NCBI RefSeq assembly: GCF_018812025.1
Contig: NC_063054.1
Location: 32,816,412 to 32,880,411 of the forward strand
DNA from: Megalobrama amblycephala
Taxonomy: Eukaryota; Chordata; Actinopteri; Cypriniformes; Xenocyprididae
Reading direction: 5' to 3'
Length of the DNA stretch: 64,000 nucleotides
Within the stretch, counting starts at the first letter, position 1, and each line of letters starts with the position of its first letter. Shown here piece by piece: positions 1 through 11,334 of this stretch. The position numbers and the translations under genes were made by a program. The notes under the pieces were generated by a model that saw only the letters and a list, made by a program, of their open reading frames with translations, was not told where the DNA came from and searched no databases.

Positions 1-3000
1 TACCGGGGGCCCACATCCATTACTATAACGGGAGTGACCTGCCAAGCATGGAGTTCTATGACCCCCCATCAGCATACCAATTTTACCCCTGAAACGCACC
101 CAGACAAGGGTCTAGAGTCAAATGTAGGTCCATGTAGAATTTCAACCAAATCCTGCCTTTTTTTAAACAGTTTTTTTTAGAAGTTATTTACTTGGTTATG
201 CTATTAGCAATGCAGAAACCCAGACAGTGACGTGAATGGACCTTGGTGCTATACAACGGATCGAAATAAGAAGTGGGATTACTGTCAGATCCCAGACTGT
301 GGTAACTGTTCTTAATATTCCTCTTGGAAATATTTGGCTCCAATTTGGAAATTCCCAAATGCTAATTGTTGTTATCCAGGCTCAAATATCAAGTATCTTT
401 GCTAAGTAAGATACATGACATGCATATTCCTTTCTAATCAGATAGCCTGAAATGCGGACAACCTTCAGTAAAACCTAAGCGGTGCTTTGGCCGAATCGTT
501 GGGGGGTGTATTTCCAAACCACACTCCTGGCCTTGGCAGATCAGTCTTAGGACAAGGTATACAAACAAGCCTCCTCTACCTCTGTACTCATTTCCAGGCC
601 CAGTTAAAATTGTAGTTATTAACTGTTATTTTCTGTCATATTAGAACCAAAATCCATTTCTGTGGTGGAACGCTAATTGATGCACAATGGGTCCTAACTG
701 CAGCCCACTGCCTAGAGAGGTAAGTGACTTTTTTTAATTGTTTGAGGAGACAAAAATGCAAATAAAGGGTTGAAATTGTGAATTCTGCCAATTGTATTAA
801 GTACAACAGTGTGGTGGTTCTTCCTCCACTTCTGGGGATCCACAACACTGTACATTTTTATTGTCTGTGGATTCCCTGAACTAGAGTTGACAACCATGTA
901 CTGCACTAGCATATAGATGACCTCAAAGCCCCCCCAAAAATATGGAATAAAAACCACAAAACTTGTTAATGGGGTATTTATACATCAAATGGTTTAATGC
1001 TGTGCAGGTCTGACAGTCCATCTGCCTACAAGATCTTCCTTGGAATCCACACAGAACGTGCAAATGAAGCATCCAGACAGGAGCGAAATGTTTCTAAGAT
1101 AATTAAGGGGCCAGCTGGAACTGACATCGCTCTTCTCAAGTTGGACAGGTTAGAGTCTTCCGTCCACCATTGATGAGTGCAACTGTTGCCATTGCAATTC
1201 AAACAACACTTCTGAATCTGGTATTTAATGTTTCAGATATTTATACTTTCTCACATCCCAGTTTAATACGTAGATAAAAGTATGAGTAAGTGATTCAACA
1301 GTTGATTCCTCAACCCTGACTCAACCAATGGCACAAGTTTTAGATGGGATTTTCTGTATGCTGGGGTAATGGCAGATAATGTTCAGTAATCTCTATTGAA
1401 AATAGACACTATCTTTGCAATTCCATTTGGTGACATTAATGGATAAATGCAGTTCTGGCTTTTAAAAGCTAATTTTATTCATAATGACATTAAGAAGGCA
1501 AACTCATGATTTTGTTGTTTGGTTTTAGGCCTGCATTAATAACCAATAAGGTATTGCCTGCGTGCCTACCAGAGAAGGACTACATTGTACCAAGTGATAC
1601 TGAATGCTATGTAACAGGCTGGGGGGAGGGTAGGTCACTTTAACAAGTAATGGATTCTTTAAAAAATATTTTTACTGTTAGACAGATAAACATAATTGAT
1701 TATTAATTAAAGATTTCACAGTGTTCATGATTTCAAGACTTTTTGTTTTCTAGGAACCGGTGAAGAAGGTTTCCTGAAAGAAACCGACATCCCTGTAATT
1801 GACAACAAAGTCTGCAACCGTGCATCTTTTCTGAATGGCCGTGTGAAGGAGCATGAGATGTGTGCAGGAAACAGACATGGTGGAAGTGACAGTTGCCAGG
1901 TAAGGGAGCCTGCTCTATTGAGGGTCTCTAGATTCTGTCAACTCACTAGCTCTGATTTTTAGCAATAATTATGAATACAAACAGACGTAGCCTTGTAAAG
2001 TGCCTTGATATGGCCAAATTGCAAGGAAGCATTGCATGTATTTGTCACCGATAAAGCAATCAAAGAATACATTAAACAAACTGTTTTATTCAACATTTAT
2101 AAAATATTTAGCTTACACTTTATTTTAAGGTGTCCATGTTACAGTGTTATTAAGTACTGTGTAATAATAATTAACTACATGTACTATAGAGTTAGCGAGG
2201 GTTGGGATGAGGGTTTGGTTAATAGCATGTAATTACGCATAATTTATAGTTATTACTACAGTAACTACATGTAACGTGTAACAATGACACTGTAAAATGA
2301 AGTGTTACCAATAGTTCTATCAAATTATGAAAATGACCAAATATACTTGCATGTACTAAGCATTACTACTTTTACATGTGCACCAATAATGCAATTATTT
2401 CTCATTAACAGAGTAAGGTCTTAATTGCAGCACAGTTGTTTTCATGACACGAACAGAACTCTTCACTCCAGTTTACATGCAATTTACATTACTTTGATTA
2501 TTTCTAACAAGTATGGTTATACCACACTCAGGCACATAGTATGCATGTTACCGGCCATTTTTAATCTACTCACATCAAATTCAAAATTTTTATGGACCTA
2601 CTGGATATTAGTTGGCGCCGTGATGAACATCGCAATGCCGGGTTTGCTGCCGTTGCGTTCTTCGCGCCGTCTGGATGAAGATACGGTACAGAGTCCGTGC
2701 AGCTAATTGTGTTGACAGAGTTTAGCAATTATGGGAAGAAAAAACAGAATAATGTGAAGGTGGAAGGTGTTTACCTGACTGTTTATTGCGATTAAAATCG
2801 GCGTGACATTACACCACCTAGTTTAATGTGATTGATGCAGAAACTTGTGAAATTGAGATTCAGGCAGTAGATAAAGTTGATGAAAAATTATTTATTCATT
2901 ACAATTAAATTTAGCCTCACACGCAAACTTTAATCGATAATGAAAATACTTAATAAAACCAAAAGGTAAAATAACCATCATAAAGTATTAGTCAATAGTT

Positions 3001-5442
3001 AATAATAAAATTTAGAGTATTGTAAAATCCAGAGTATTGTATCTAATAGATGAAGATCAAAAAGAGCAATAATTAAGACATTTGCAGATAAGAGACAAGA
3101 AGTAGAAGTCAAGGAGAGCAAAGGAGGGAAAAAGCTGAATTATCAACAACTCAGTCCATATTATACCATAAGCATACAGGGAAATTCCCAACCCACACAA
3201 ACTGATGTTTTTGTTCTAAAAGAAAAGGTTAATTTCACCCATTACGTCATCCACTGGTCCAGTGTCAAAAATAGTTGTTTTTATCCCCTATAGGGAATTT
3301 TGCAAATCTTACCCTTTTAAATGTCATCAGGAAAAATAACAGACATATTTTGATCAGAATTCAAATGGTTAATTCTGCAGGCGTCCAATGTCTAACCACA
3401 AACGTGTCAGCGTGACCTGTCACACTAGAACACTTGAAGAACAATTGAACATAGAAATCATACTCTTAAATATAAAATAACCATAAGGGTACAATCACCA
3501 GTGAATACTTGAAAATATGATAAGAATTAATCTATAAAGTATGAGTACATAAATATATGAAAGCAAAAGTCATAAGCCATAAATGATTAAAAATAAATAT
3601 TAACAAAAGTGCATGAATATGAATATTGACCATTTCGGATCCATCAGTGATTATGCTTGATTATGAGCTTAATCACATTACTTTAATCAAAGTTTTGCGT
3701 TTACATGAGGTAGTTTAATCGCAATATTGCCAAAATCCTATTATAATCCCATTATGAGGGTGCATGTAAACGCAATTAGCTGAGCAAGTATGGCAAGCCA
3801 TTTTGACTTTTATTCATTCTCAGGATATGAATTCTTGATATCAACAATTCAATTCTTGATATCTGTAATTGTATTTTAACTAGTGAAATGTCACCATAGG
3901 CTGCCATTCAACTGTTGATATCAAGAATTGATTTCTTATAGTTGAAATTCCAATTTCACATATAAGAAATACAATTCTTACGAGTAAAATTTTTGATATC
4001 ATTAACTTTGTTACTAGTGCAAATATCTGTTCTTGACATCAACAATTGAATTGCTACTAGTAACAATGTTCATTTTTGATATCAATAATTTGATTGTCAT
4101 AGTGACAATGTTAGTTTCTATCATGAATGTGATTGTTACTAGTAAGAAAGCCATTTTAGATATCTGAAATTATATTGATATCAGAAATACATTTTTACTA
4201 GTAGCAATTCAACTGTTGATATCAAGAACTGATGTTTCAACTAGTGCCAAATTAATTCTTGATATCAAAAATTCACATTTTTACTAGTAACAATGTAATT
4301 ATTGATGTCAAATTATGATTTTTACTAGTAAGAATTGTATTTTTGATATGTGAAATGGGAATTTCAACTAATAAGAAATCAATTCTTGATATCAACAATT
4401 GAATTTGAATGCCAGCCTATGGTGAAATTTTACTAGTGAAAATACAATTACAGATATCAAGAATTGTAGTTTTTACTAGTGGAAATGTAATTCCTGATAT
4501 CAAGAAATGAATTGTTGATATCAAGAATTAATATTGTTACTAGTGGAAATGCAATTCCTGATATCAATAATTGAATTATTGATATCAAGAATTCATATCC
4601 TGAGAATGAATAAAAGTCAAAACAGCTTGCCATACTTGCTATGCTAATCGTGTTTACATGCACCGTCATAATGGGATTATAATAGGATTTTGTCAATATT
4701 GCTATTATAAGCAACATACCAATATCTAACTTTTGCAATATTAGGGTTTTCAAGTTCTTCATGTGAGGAGCACTATTGACATGGTTTGTGTTTGGAACAG
4801 AGCCACTGATTTTCCATGCCAAATTTTCCATACATTAATTAATCATTGCTTTAACATGCTCCTTGTTTTTGCTTAAATTAATACATGATGTTAGCTAACT
4901 GCATGATCTGGATTGTCTTAGAACTGTACATTTCTGCAATTACTTTGACACAGTCACCTGATAACAGATTACTCTTAATTGTAACATAGAACATGAATTT
5001 TCTGTGAAGCTGCTTTGAAACGACATGTATGGTGAAAAGTGCTGTACAAATCAATGTGAATTGTGCATTCAAAGGAATAGTTCACCCAAAAATTCACTAT
5101 TTTACTATAATCATTTACTCACCTCCATGTTGTTCCAACCCTTTATAACTTTCTTACACAAGTGAGATTTGAGACCTACAGCAGAGGGAAAGATTTTAAA
5201 TGAATAACATCTTAAATTGTGACGTGTTCCTCACACTCATTCAGGGTGACACCGGTGGGCCTCTTGTCTGCTACGCACAGAACGCCTACGTCCTTCAGGG
5301 AGTGACATCATGGGGTCTCGGCTGTGGTAATGCCATGAAACCTGGAGTGTATACCCGCGTCTCCAAGTTTGTCGACTGGATAGAACGCAATATGAAAGAA
5401 AACCAGAGCTATGAAAAGGACCTGAAAACCATACTTGAATAA
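1..5442 (+). CDS. Plasminogen-like gene, copy A (5'-truncated by window edge): kringle 5 plus trypsin-like domain with catalytic Ser changed to Thr
   Basis: Exons by eye: 1-123, 208-301, 442-556, 645-719, 1008-1148, 1529-1629, 1754-1899, 5245-5442. All have GT-AG borders and consistent phase. The first two encode most of kringle 5. The third holds the activation site CFGR|IVGGC. His (LTAAHC, exon 645-719), Asp (TDIALLKL, exon 1008-1148) and the S1 Asp (DSCQ) are present. The nucleophile motif reads GDTGGPLVC (5245-5271) instead of GDSGGPLVC, so the product is probably a catalytically dead plasmin-like protein. Compared with copy B it lacks 6 bp (Thr-Gln) after TGWGE. The reading frame runs into a transposon at 5404, which replaces the stop and adds 12 residues. 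No stop or frameshift is seen in the visible part, so I call it a coding gene, not a pseudogene. Kringles 1-4 should lie left of the window. Known role of the family: liver-secreted fibrinolytic zymogen. Confidence 0.88.
2833..3650. repeat. Insertion of about 0.8 kb in copy A intron, absent from copy B
   Basis: Copy B reads straight through from the motif GTTTAATGTGATT into ATGCTTGATTATGAGC near 37905. Copy A interrupts the same sequence with about 818 bp of AT-rich DNA. The element type is not recognisable and I see no clear terminal repeats. Confidence 0.5.
3655..4710. repeat. Long palindrome (foldback) with alternating GATATC and ACTAGT motifs
   Basis: The outer arms (about 3655-3785 and 4635-4710) are inverted copies. 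Within them an inner pair of arms (about 3787-3845 and 4575-4640) is almost perfectly complementary and includes CTTTTATTCATTCTCAGG and its complement. The core of about 750 bp repeats short palindromes: about 15 GATATC (usually TTGATATCAA) and about a dozen ACTAGT, roughly alternating. Copy B keeps only the left outer arm (about 37905-38035). The structure fits a non-autonomous foldback DNA element. Confidence 0.7.
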
Positions 5443-6167
5443 AAGTACAGATACCTTACCTCGAAAATGATTACATTACAAGTTACAAGTCACCAATTCC
5501 AATACGACTTGAGTAAAAGTCTTAGAGTATCTGATTTTACTCGTACTGAATGTGGGCTCAAAGATGCACGAGTCCTCAACACCTGAGAGACATGCCAGTA
5601 AAAATAAGAAACAATTTGAATTTTGTTTGTTTTCTATAATCAAAATAAAACTGATTGCAAAAATATTGCAATAAATCAATAAACCCCCTCAGTGTCTATA
5701 GTGGTTACGGCCCTGAGCTCAAGTGCACAAAAAGGTCATAAGTAAACCAATATTCTTCAAAAAAGTCTTGTCACTATAGTGGATAAATAAAATAATGTTA
5801 AGTTAAAATAAATATTCGAAGTCTACTTGCGCTGGATGCGCATCTCCTAAATCAAATGCGAATTTTCATCACGAATTTCAATTAACAGGAAAACTGACCA
5901 ATCATATTGTCCCTTTTAATGGGTTGGGCTTGTTATCAGTAGGTGTGACAATGGCATTAGATGGCGATATTGCTTCTTTATAGCAGAAACAAACTGCTGC
6001 AGAAAAGTTAGGTGCCATGCAAAATGTAATGTGTAATTGCATTACTCATCACAAATGTATTGGAGTAAAAGGTAAATTTACTTGCTAATATATTTGATAC
6101 TCAGTACAACTACAAAGTAGCCAAAAAGAGTAACTAATTACATTTACTCAAATACTTTACACCTCTG
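5404..6167. mobile_element. hAT-like non-autonomous DNA transposon, 764 bp
   Basis: The element starts CAGAGC and ends CCTCTG, typical hAT termini. It is flanked by an exact 8-bp duplication AAGAAAAC (5396-5403 and 6168-6175). Copy B has the empty site, with one AAGAAAAC followed directly by TGAGAATTAGTC. The left end carries AAAAGTACAGATACC, a sequence common near the ends of fish hAT elements. No transposase frame is present. It landed at the last codon of plasminogen copy A and removed the original stop from the frame. Confidence 0.85.
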
Positions 6168-6577
6168 AAGAAAACTGAGAATTAGTCGGATTAGTCAAAT
6201 GATGTGTAATGGAATTTAAGTGAACAACTGACAATGAAATAATGAAATTGTAGTGATGCATAAGCCGTTTTAAAGACCTTGTTCAGACGGTCAGTTTTAG
6301 AAACTGTCAAGCCCACTGTCAGCCTGGGGTGCATTTCCCGTAAAACATCGTAATTCGCTGCTTCACTACCATAGTACAATGCATCGTTGAACAAATCAAC
6401 TAGCTAGCCACGACTGTTTCCCGAAACCGCATTGTCGCAAACCTGTCGTTCAGCCACGTTGGTGAATGATGTCAGACAGGTAGTAGACTAATAACTTCTT
6501 TATATCAGTTTGTATAATTTTGATTAAATCCTCAAAATCCTCAAGAAGTGATAAGCAGCATCACATAATAAAGTTAA

Positions 6578-7374
6578 AGGGTTAATTCACCCAAAAATGA
6601 AAATTCTGTCATTTATTACTTTATCATGTCATTTATCATGTCGTTTCACACCCGTAAGACCTTCGTTAATCTTTGGAACACAAATTAAGATATTTTAGTT
6701 GAAATCCGATGGCTCCGTGAGGCCTCCATAGGAAGCAATGACACTTCCTCTCTCAAGATCCATAAAGGTACTAAAAACATATTTAAATCAGTTCATGTGA
6801 GTACAGTGGTTCAATAGTAATATTATAAAGTGACGAGAATATTTTTGGAGTGCCAAAAAAAACAAAATAACGACTTATTTAGTGATGGCCAATTTCAAAA
6901 CACGGCTTCAGGAAGCATCGGAGCACAAATGAATCAGTGTATCAAATCTGCTGTTCGGAGCGCCAAAGTCACGTGATTTCAGCCACTGGCAGTTTGACAC
7001 GCGATCCAAATCATGATTCGACACACTGATTCATTTGTGCTCCGATGCTTCATGAAGCAGTGTTTTGAAATCGGCCATCACTAAATAAGTCGTTATTTTG
7101 TTTTTTTGGCACTCCAAAAATATTCTCGTCGCTTTATAATATTAATATTGAACCACTGTACTCACATGAACCGATTTAAATATGTTTTTAGTACATTAAT
7201 GAATCTTGAGAGAGGAAGTGTCATTGCTCCCTATGGAGGCCTCATGGAGCCATCGGATTTCAACTAAAATATCTTAATTTGTGTTCTGAAGATTAACGAA
7301 GGTCTTACGGGTGTGGAACGGCATGAGGGTAAGTAATAAGTGACAGAATTTTCATTTTTGGGTGAACTAACCCT
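6578..7374. mobile_element. piggyBac-like inverted-repeat MITE with TTAA target duplication
   Basis: Termini are AGGGTTAATTCACCC and its near-complement. TTAA lies at 6574-6577 and 7375-7378. Copy B has the empty site (GTTAAGGAGG near 39507), so the insertion is specific to copy A. Most of the roughly 797 bp folds into one long hairpin. Related copies lie at 48723-49497 and 60364-60892. Confidence 0.85.
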
Positions 7375-7398
7375 TTAAGGAGGTTGCTGGATTCTGTC

Positions 7399-7663
7399 TC
7401 AGACTGCTGTAACGTCTTTGTTTGATGTCACATCAGAGGGCAGCAAATTCTGCAGCTGTTGACTCTTCAGATGGTTTTCTTTGTTTCTGCACATACAGTT
7501 CACATTTGTGAAGAAAGGTTCATGGTGACAAATGTTACCATAGTGAAGAGAGTAAAACCTCACCTGTTTGGACATTCAATGTCCTCAATGGTTTCTGGAA
7601 GAGGCACACCTTTGGTTTCAGGTAACAGAAGAACCAGTCCACCAGCCACAAACGCAAGAGCAC
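7399..7663 (-). pseudogene. Orphan last two exons of SLC22 organic cation transporter (copy A)
   Basis: On the minus strand, 7564-7663 encodes the final transmembrane segment and PETKG motif ([19 protein letters not shown]). Positions 7399-7486 encode the C-terminal tail ending in TGA. Both exons and the 77-bp intron match exons 10 and 11 of the intact gene at 39532-39796 without any difference I can find. Exons 1-9 are not found between 7664 and the ttll2 gene, so this fragment cannot make a transporter. It is the distal end of the plasminogen duplication. The plus-strand open frame 7459-7767 over it is a shadow. Confidence 0.85.
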
Positions 7664-8008
7664 CTGTGAGAGTGAACATTTACTTCACCGACCTCACACT
7701 GGAACTAGAACATGCTCAACATCACGGTACTTTGGCCACAATGGCCAGGGGTGTCATGCATTTTTGATGGGGCACTAGTGAAAGTCATTCTAAGATATGA
7801 CCAACAGTAAACCCACATAGTGGTGCAGTTTCTGTGTAGCATTCTAACATGGGTTCAATCTCTGCAATAATACATAATTTGCTTTGTAATAAACAAATAT
7901 TTGACTGGAACATCTAATGAGGAATTGATCCAAGGGTGTCAAGGTTTGCTTGACCCTACTAACCCCTGGTGGTAGATGCTGTAACTACACCGTGAAGAGG
8001 ACAGAAAC

Positions 8009-8044
<36 letters not shown>

Positions 8045-10423
8045 TCTTCTTAATATATAGGCTGTTTGTTTCATTAATGTTAATCAAACAATTGTGGAAT
8101 CATGAAAAAAAATGTTGAATATATATATATATTTTTCCTATAGATATGGGTTTTGACCTGGTTTGTGCCAAATTAGGTAGTATTACCAGGGATTTTAAGG
8201 TATGGTTGCTAGGTGATTTTGATTGGAAAGCTTCAGAAAACTTTAACTCGATTTTTCTCAAAACTGACTTTGCTGACTCTATCGGCTTCAAACAGGTGTA
8301 GCTTAGTAATTTTTTCTGATTCCAACAAATCATACATCAAGCTTTGAAGCTGTTGTTTTTTTTAATAGAGAATGTGAAAATAACTAACTCATTTTTGAAA
8401 ATCTGCTCAATGTGACTCATTTTGCCAGCACTGGTCACATAAGCCCTATGTTTTTGTTTTTGTTTTTGTTAAAGCCCAATTTTTTGGTAGGTCTGTTTAA
8501 AGCCTGAATTTTTTTCCCCTGCTGCCTTTAAAGGGAAAGTTAACCCAAAAATGAAAATTCTGAAAAATGAAAAATCATTTACTCCCCCTAAAGTTGTTTT
8601 AACCTGTATGAGGTTGCTCTGTTGAACACAAAAGAAGATAATTTGAAGAATGTTGGTAACCAAACAGTTTCTGATCCCAGACTTCCATAGCAATTGTTTG
8701 GTTACGCACATTCTTCAAGATATATTATCTTCTGAGTGTTTGGTAGATTAGGAGATCATGTAAATATCATCATAAAGTAAGCTTGTTTCAGTCATTTTAG
8801 TATTGATGTCAAAGATCAAAGTTTGGTGTTGTATCACATGCAAAACCTACATGAATGAAAATCATAGGATAAGATCTAGATAATAAAATGTGCAACTGAG
8901 ATCATAAAAAAGAAATCATGTATACAATGATATAATTATCTTACTATAATAATATATAATATTCTTTTCAGACAGAACATTAATCCCTCAACATCATTGA
9001 AGTAGCAAAAACAAGACAGAACATAAATATTACTACAAGATTAAAATTAGAAGTAATGTTTTTTTGTTGTTGTCGTTTGTTTGTTTTTGCACATGTATAA
9101 GATTATGATTATCATACAAGACAATCTTTACAGCTTTTATCAGCAATGTTCTAAAGGGCATTTCTGCATAGAGGATCTTCCTGAGATACTCGTATAGATA
9201 GTAAAATCAAAGAATCATTTGCAGATTAAACACTTCCTGAAGCTCAAATGGTGTTTCAAAGTTTGTATGCATTATAGCATTGGCTATTACTGTTATTAAA
9301 GGCAGAATGCTGAAAATGAGAAGTGAAATAATGTAACAATGAATCAAAATAAAGTAATGTTTACGCTGAAGTACATTCCATGCATCTGGGTTATAATACA
9401 GGCAATAACTCAGGTTACTAAATCTCTGAATGATGATAAATATCTGACTAAGACAATCAACAAATTACAAGAAATATTTTATGGCAGCTCATAAAAAAAG
9501 TTAAACACTTTAAAACGTGATTGGATACCAGATAATACAAATATTGTGTCAACATTATATATTCCAAAAATACAAGGATTAAGCCTGGATATAAACATTT
9601 TGTGTTTTAGATTCATTTTAATCAAATAATTTAGAACAAATAAGAAATCTAAACAAGAATCTAAAGTCAAAATAAAATCAGAAAAAAAAAAAAAAAAAAA
9701 AAGTATGAAATTATGATCTATTCTCGTTTTCTTTAAGCAGTGAGTATTATACATGACATTCTACCTCCAGTTTTAGTTACCATGACAGGAGTTAATTCAT
9801 TGCCCAGTATGTAAACAGCTGGACTATAATAACCTCTGTACGCAGCTTGCTTCAATGAAGGCTGTGGTGTAACTCACTGTATTCAGTTGTGCTTTCACCC
9901 TTATGTTAAACATAAACTAATGCTGTGTAACATATTACGTTTTATGGTATGTAGCCTATAACAATACAGATCAGCGCACTACTGCAGCTACAGTGTTTTG
10001 CGTTGTAACCAGTAGATGGCAGCATTCACACTCATAGTAAACTCTCTCGGGCATGTTCCTTAGCTTTCTATGGGTGTATTGTGATCTCCAGTAGGTGGCA
10101 GTGTTTTCTTCTTGTCTATTATGGTCGGATCTGAGGAAATGTGGGGATAGAGGAGAGAGAATAATGTTGTTCATCATTTTACCTAATTGTAATGTCATTA
10201 GGCCTACGTGACATTAGGTCTACGTGTTTCGACTTCACTTATAAAATGTGTTAAATTTGATTGCCTATTCCATTTACATAATAACATTTTAGTCTTTTGT
10301 CAGATACTTATACTTACACAAGTGTTCGTTAGCTATACTATATTCGATATAGACCTTCCCGAGACTATTTTTTAAATCATATGCAATATTTGGAAAATAT
10401 ATTTAACCCTGATTCACTTATGG
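7664..10423. other. Intergenic region: end of duplication, microsatellite and MITE pieces
   Basis: Similarity to copy B continues to about 8558, with a (TA)n tract at about 8013-8040 and about 420 bp not found in copy B. At 8529 a TTAA-type MITE (AGGGAAAGTTAACCC) begins and runs to about 8730; the duplication ends within its first 30 bp. From 8760 to 10423 I see AT-rich unique DNA with a poly-A run near 9680 and no supported gene. Confidence 0.6.
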
Positions 10424-10509
10424 TGACGTCACATGCTCTGACCACGCAACGTAACACTGGAGTCAGCAGCTCACATGGCGCGCTTTTATTCAAAAGGTTT
10501 CCTAGCAAC
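10424..10509 (+). promoter_or_regulatory. Probable ttll2 promoter: CRE palindrome and X-box-like site
   Basis: TGACGTCA at 10424-10431 is a perfect cAMP-response element. GTTTCCTAGCAAC at 10497-10509 matches the RFX X-box (GTNRCC, spacer, RGYAAC) with one mismatch in the first half. They sit just upstream of a possible leader exon (to 10604, GTAAG donor). Both site types fit a ciliary or testis-expressed tubulin ligase, but function is inferred from sequence only. Confidence 0.45.
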
Positions 10510-10514
10510 GAAAG

Positions 10515-10604
10515 ATGACCAGAGCAGAGCACAAAAGGAGCCTCAACCTGTCTGACAGGACAGGAGCTCTGTGGAGGATCTCCCAGGCAACACAGCTCGC
10601 TCAG
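10515..10604 (+). other. Possible ttll2 leader exon with upstream open frame
   Basis: An ATG at 10515 opens a 30-codon frame ending exactly at a good donor (CTCAG|GTAAGAG). Joined to the acceptor CCCCAG at 12169, it continues 17 codons and stops at TGA 12221-12223, overlapping the ttll2 ATG (12216). It cannot be the ttll2 N terminus, because the ttll2 frame has a stop at about 12186-12188. It would act as an upstream open reading frame if the exon is real. Confidence 0.4.
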
Positions 10605-10888
10605 GTAAGAGTGATTTATATACTCTACAAACAGGGAAAGCTAAAACTGTGGTAAATTATATGAATAGAGGTTAAAAAAAAGAAGTTGCTGGCAATATAA
10701 CAATGTGCTTTGTTAATTTTGACACCGGGCAGAATTAAAAATGTTTTGTTTTTTTGTATTGGGAGTACTATGACTTTACTGTACATGCACAATAATATTC
10801 CAGTATTAATCAATCATTTCTCTTAAGTTTGTCACGTACTGACTACCATAACTAGATTAATCCACCGCATATGACTGCATTAATCAGG

Positions 10889-10894
<6 letters not shown>

Positions 10895-10943
<49 letters not shown>
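10895..10943. repeat. (CA)n microsatellite
   Basis: About 24 uninterrupted CA units lie in the region between the possible leader exon and the coding exon of ttll2. Confidence 0.95.
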
Positions 10944-10946
<3 letters not shown>

Positions 10947-11334
10947 GACATTTCATAGGCGTAATGGTTTTTATACTGTACAAACTGTACATTCTATCCC
11001 CTACACTACCCCTACACCTAAACCTTTTAATAAAATATTGTTTAGTATGTTTTTAAAGCTATTTTAAATATGAGGACTCATGAAATGTCCTCATAATTCA
11101 TGTTTACGTCGTAATACCAGTGTAATACCCATGTCATTATACAAATTTGTGTCCTCAGAAATCACAAAAACGCACACACACATACATGTATATTGAACAC
11201 ACAAACATTTGCTGCTCAAGAAACATATCATTATCAATGTTAAAAACTTGTGTACAATTTTTGTCAAGTTTTTTGGATAGAAAGTTCAAAAGAACAGCAC
11301 TTATCTGAAATAGACAGCTTTTGCAACACTATTC

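Larger units (their letters stand above)
1900..5244 (+). other. Last intron of plasminogen copy A, rich in transposon debris
   Basis: This long intron matches the last intron of copy B (35845-38576) over most of its length. It contains an extra block at about 2833-3650 that copy B lacks, then a long palindrome at about 3655-4710. No gene is seen. The open frames inside (for example at 2425-2706 and 4457-4831) show no family resemblance and lie in repeat sequence. Confidence 0.75.

Noticed and set aside
3800..4620. CRISPR-like array from evenly spaced GATATC/ACTAGT motifs
   Set aside because: The repeats are 6-10 bp palindromes with variable spacing inside a larger palindrome in a vertebrate intron. 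There are no conserved 25-40 bp repeats and no cas genes.
4457..4831. Minus-strand open frame of 124 codons in the copy A intron
   Set aside because: It reads through the palindromic repeat; composition is driven by GATATC/ACTAGT and it is absent from copy B.
1..5442. Calling copy A a pseudogene
   Set aside because: All visible exons are open with intact splice sites. Only the active site and the C terminus are altered, so loss of protease function does not prove loss of the gene.
7459..7767. Plus-strand open frame of about 100 codons, repeated at 39592-39942
   Set aside because: It is the antisense of SLC22 exons 10 and 11, and its repetition reflects the segmental duplication.
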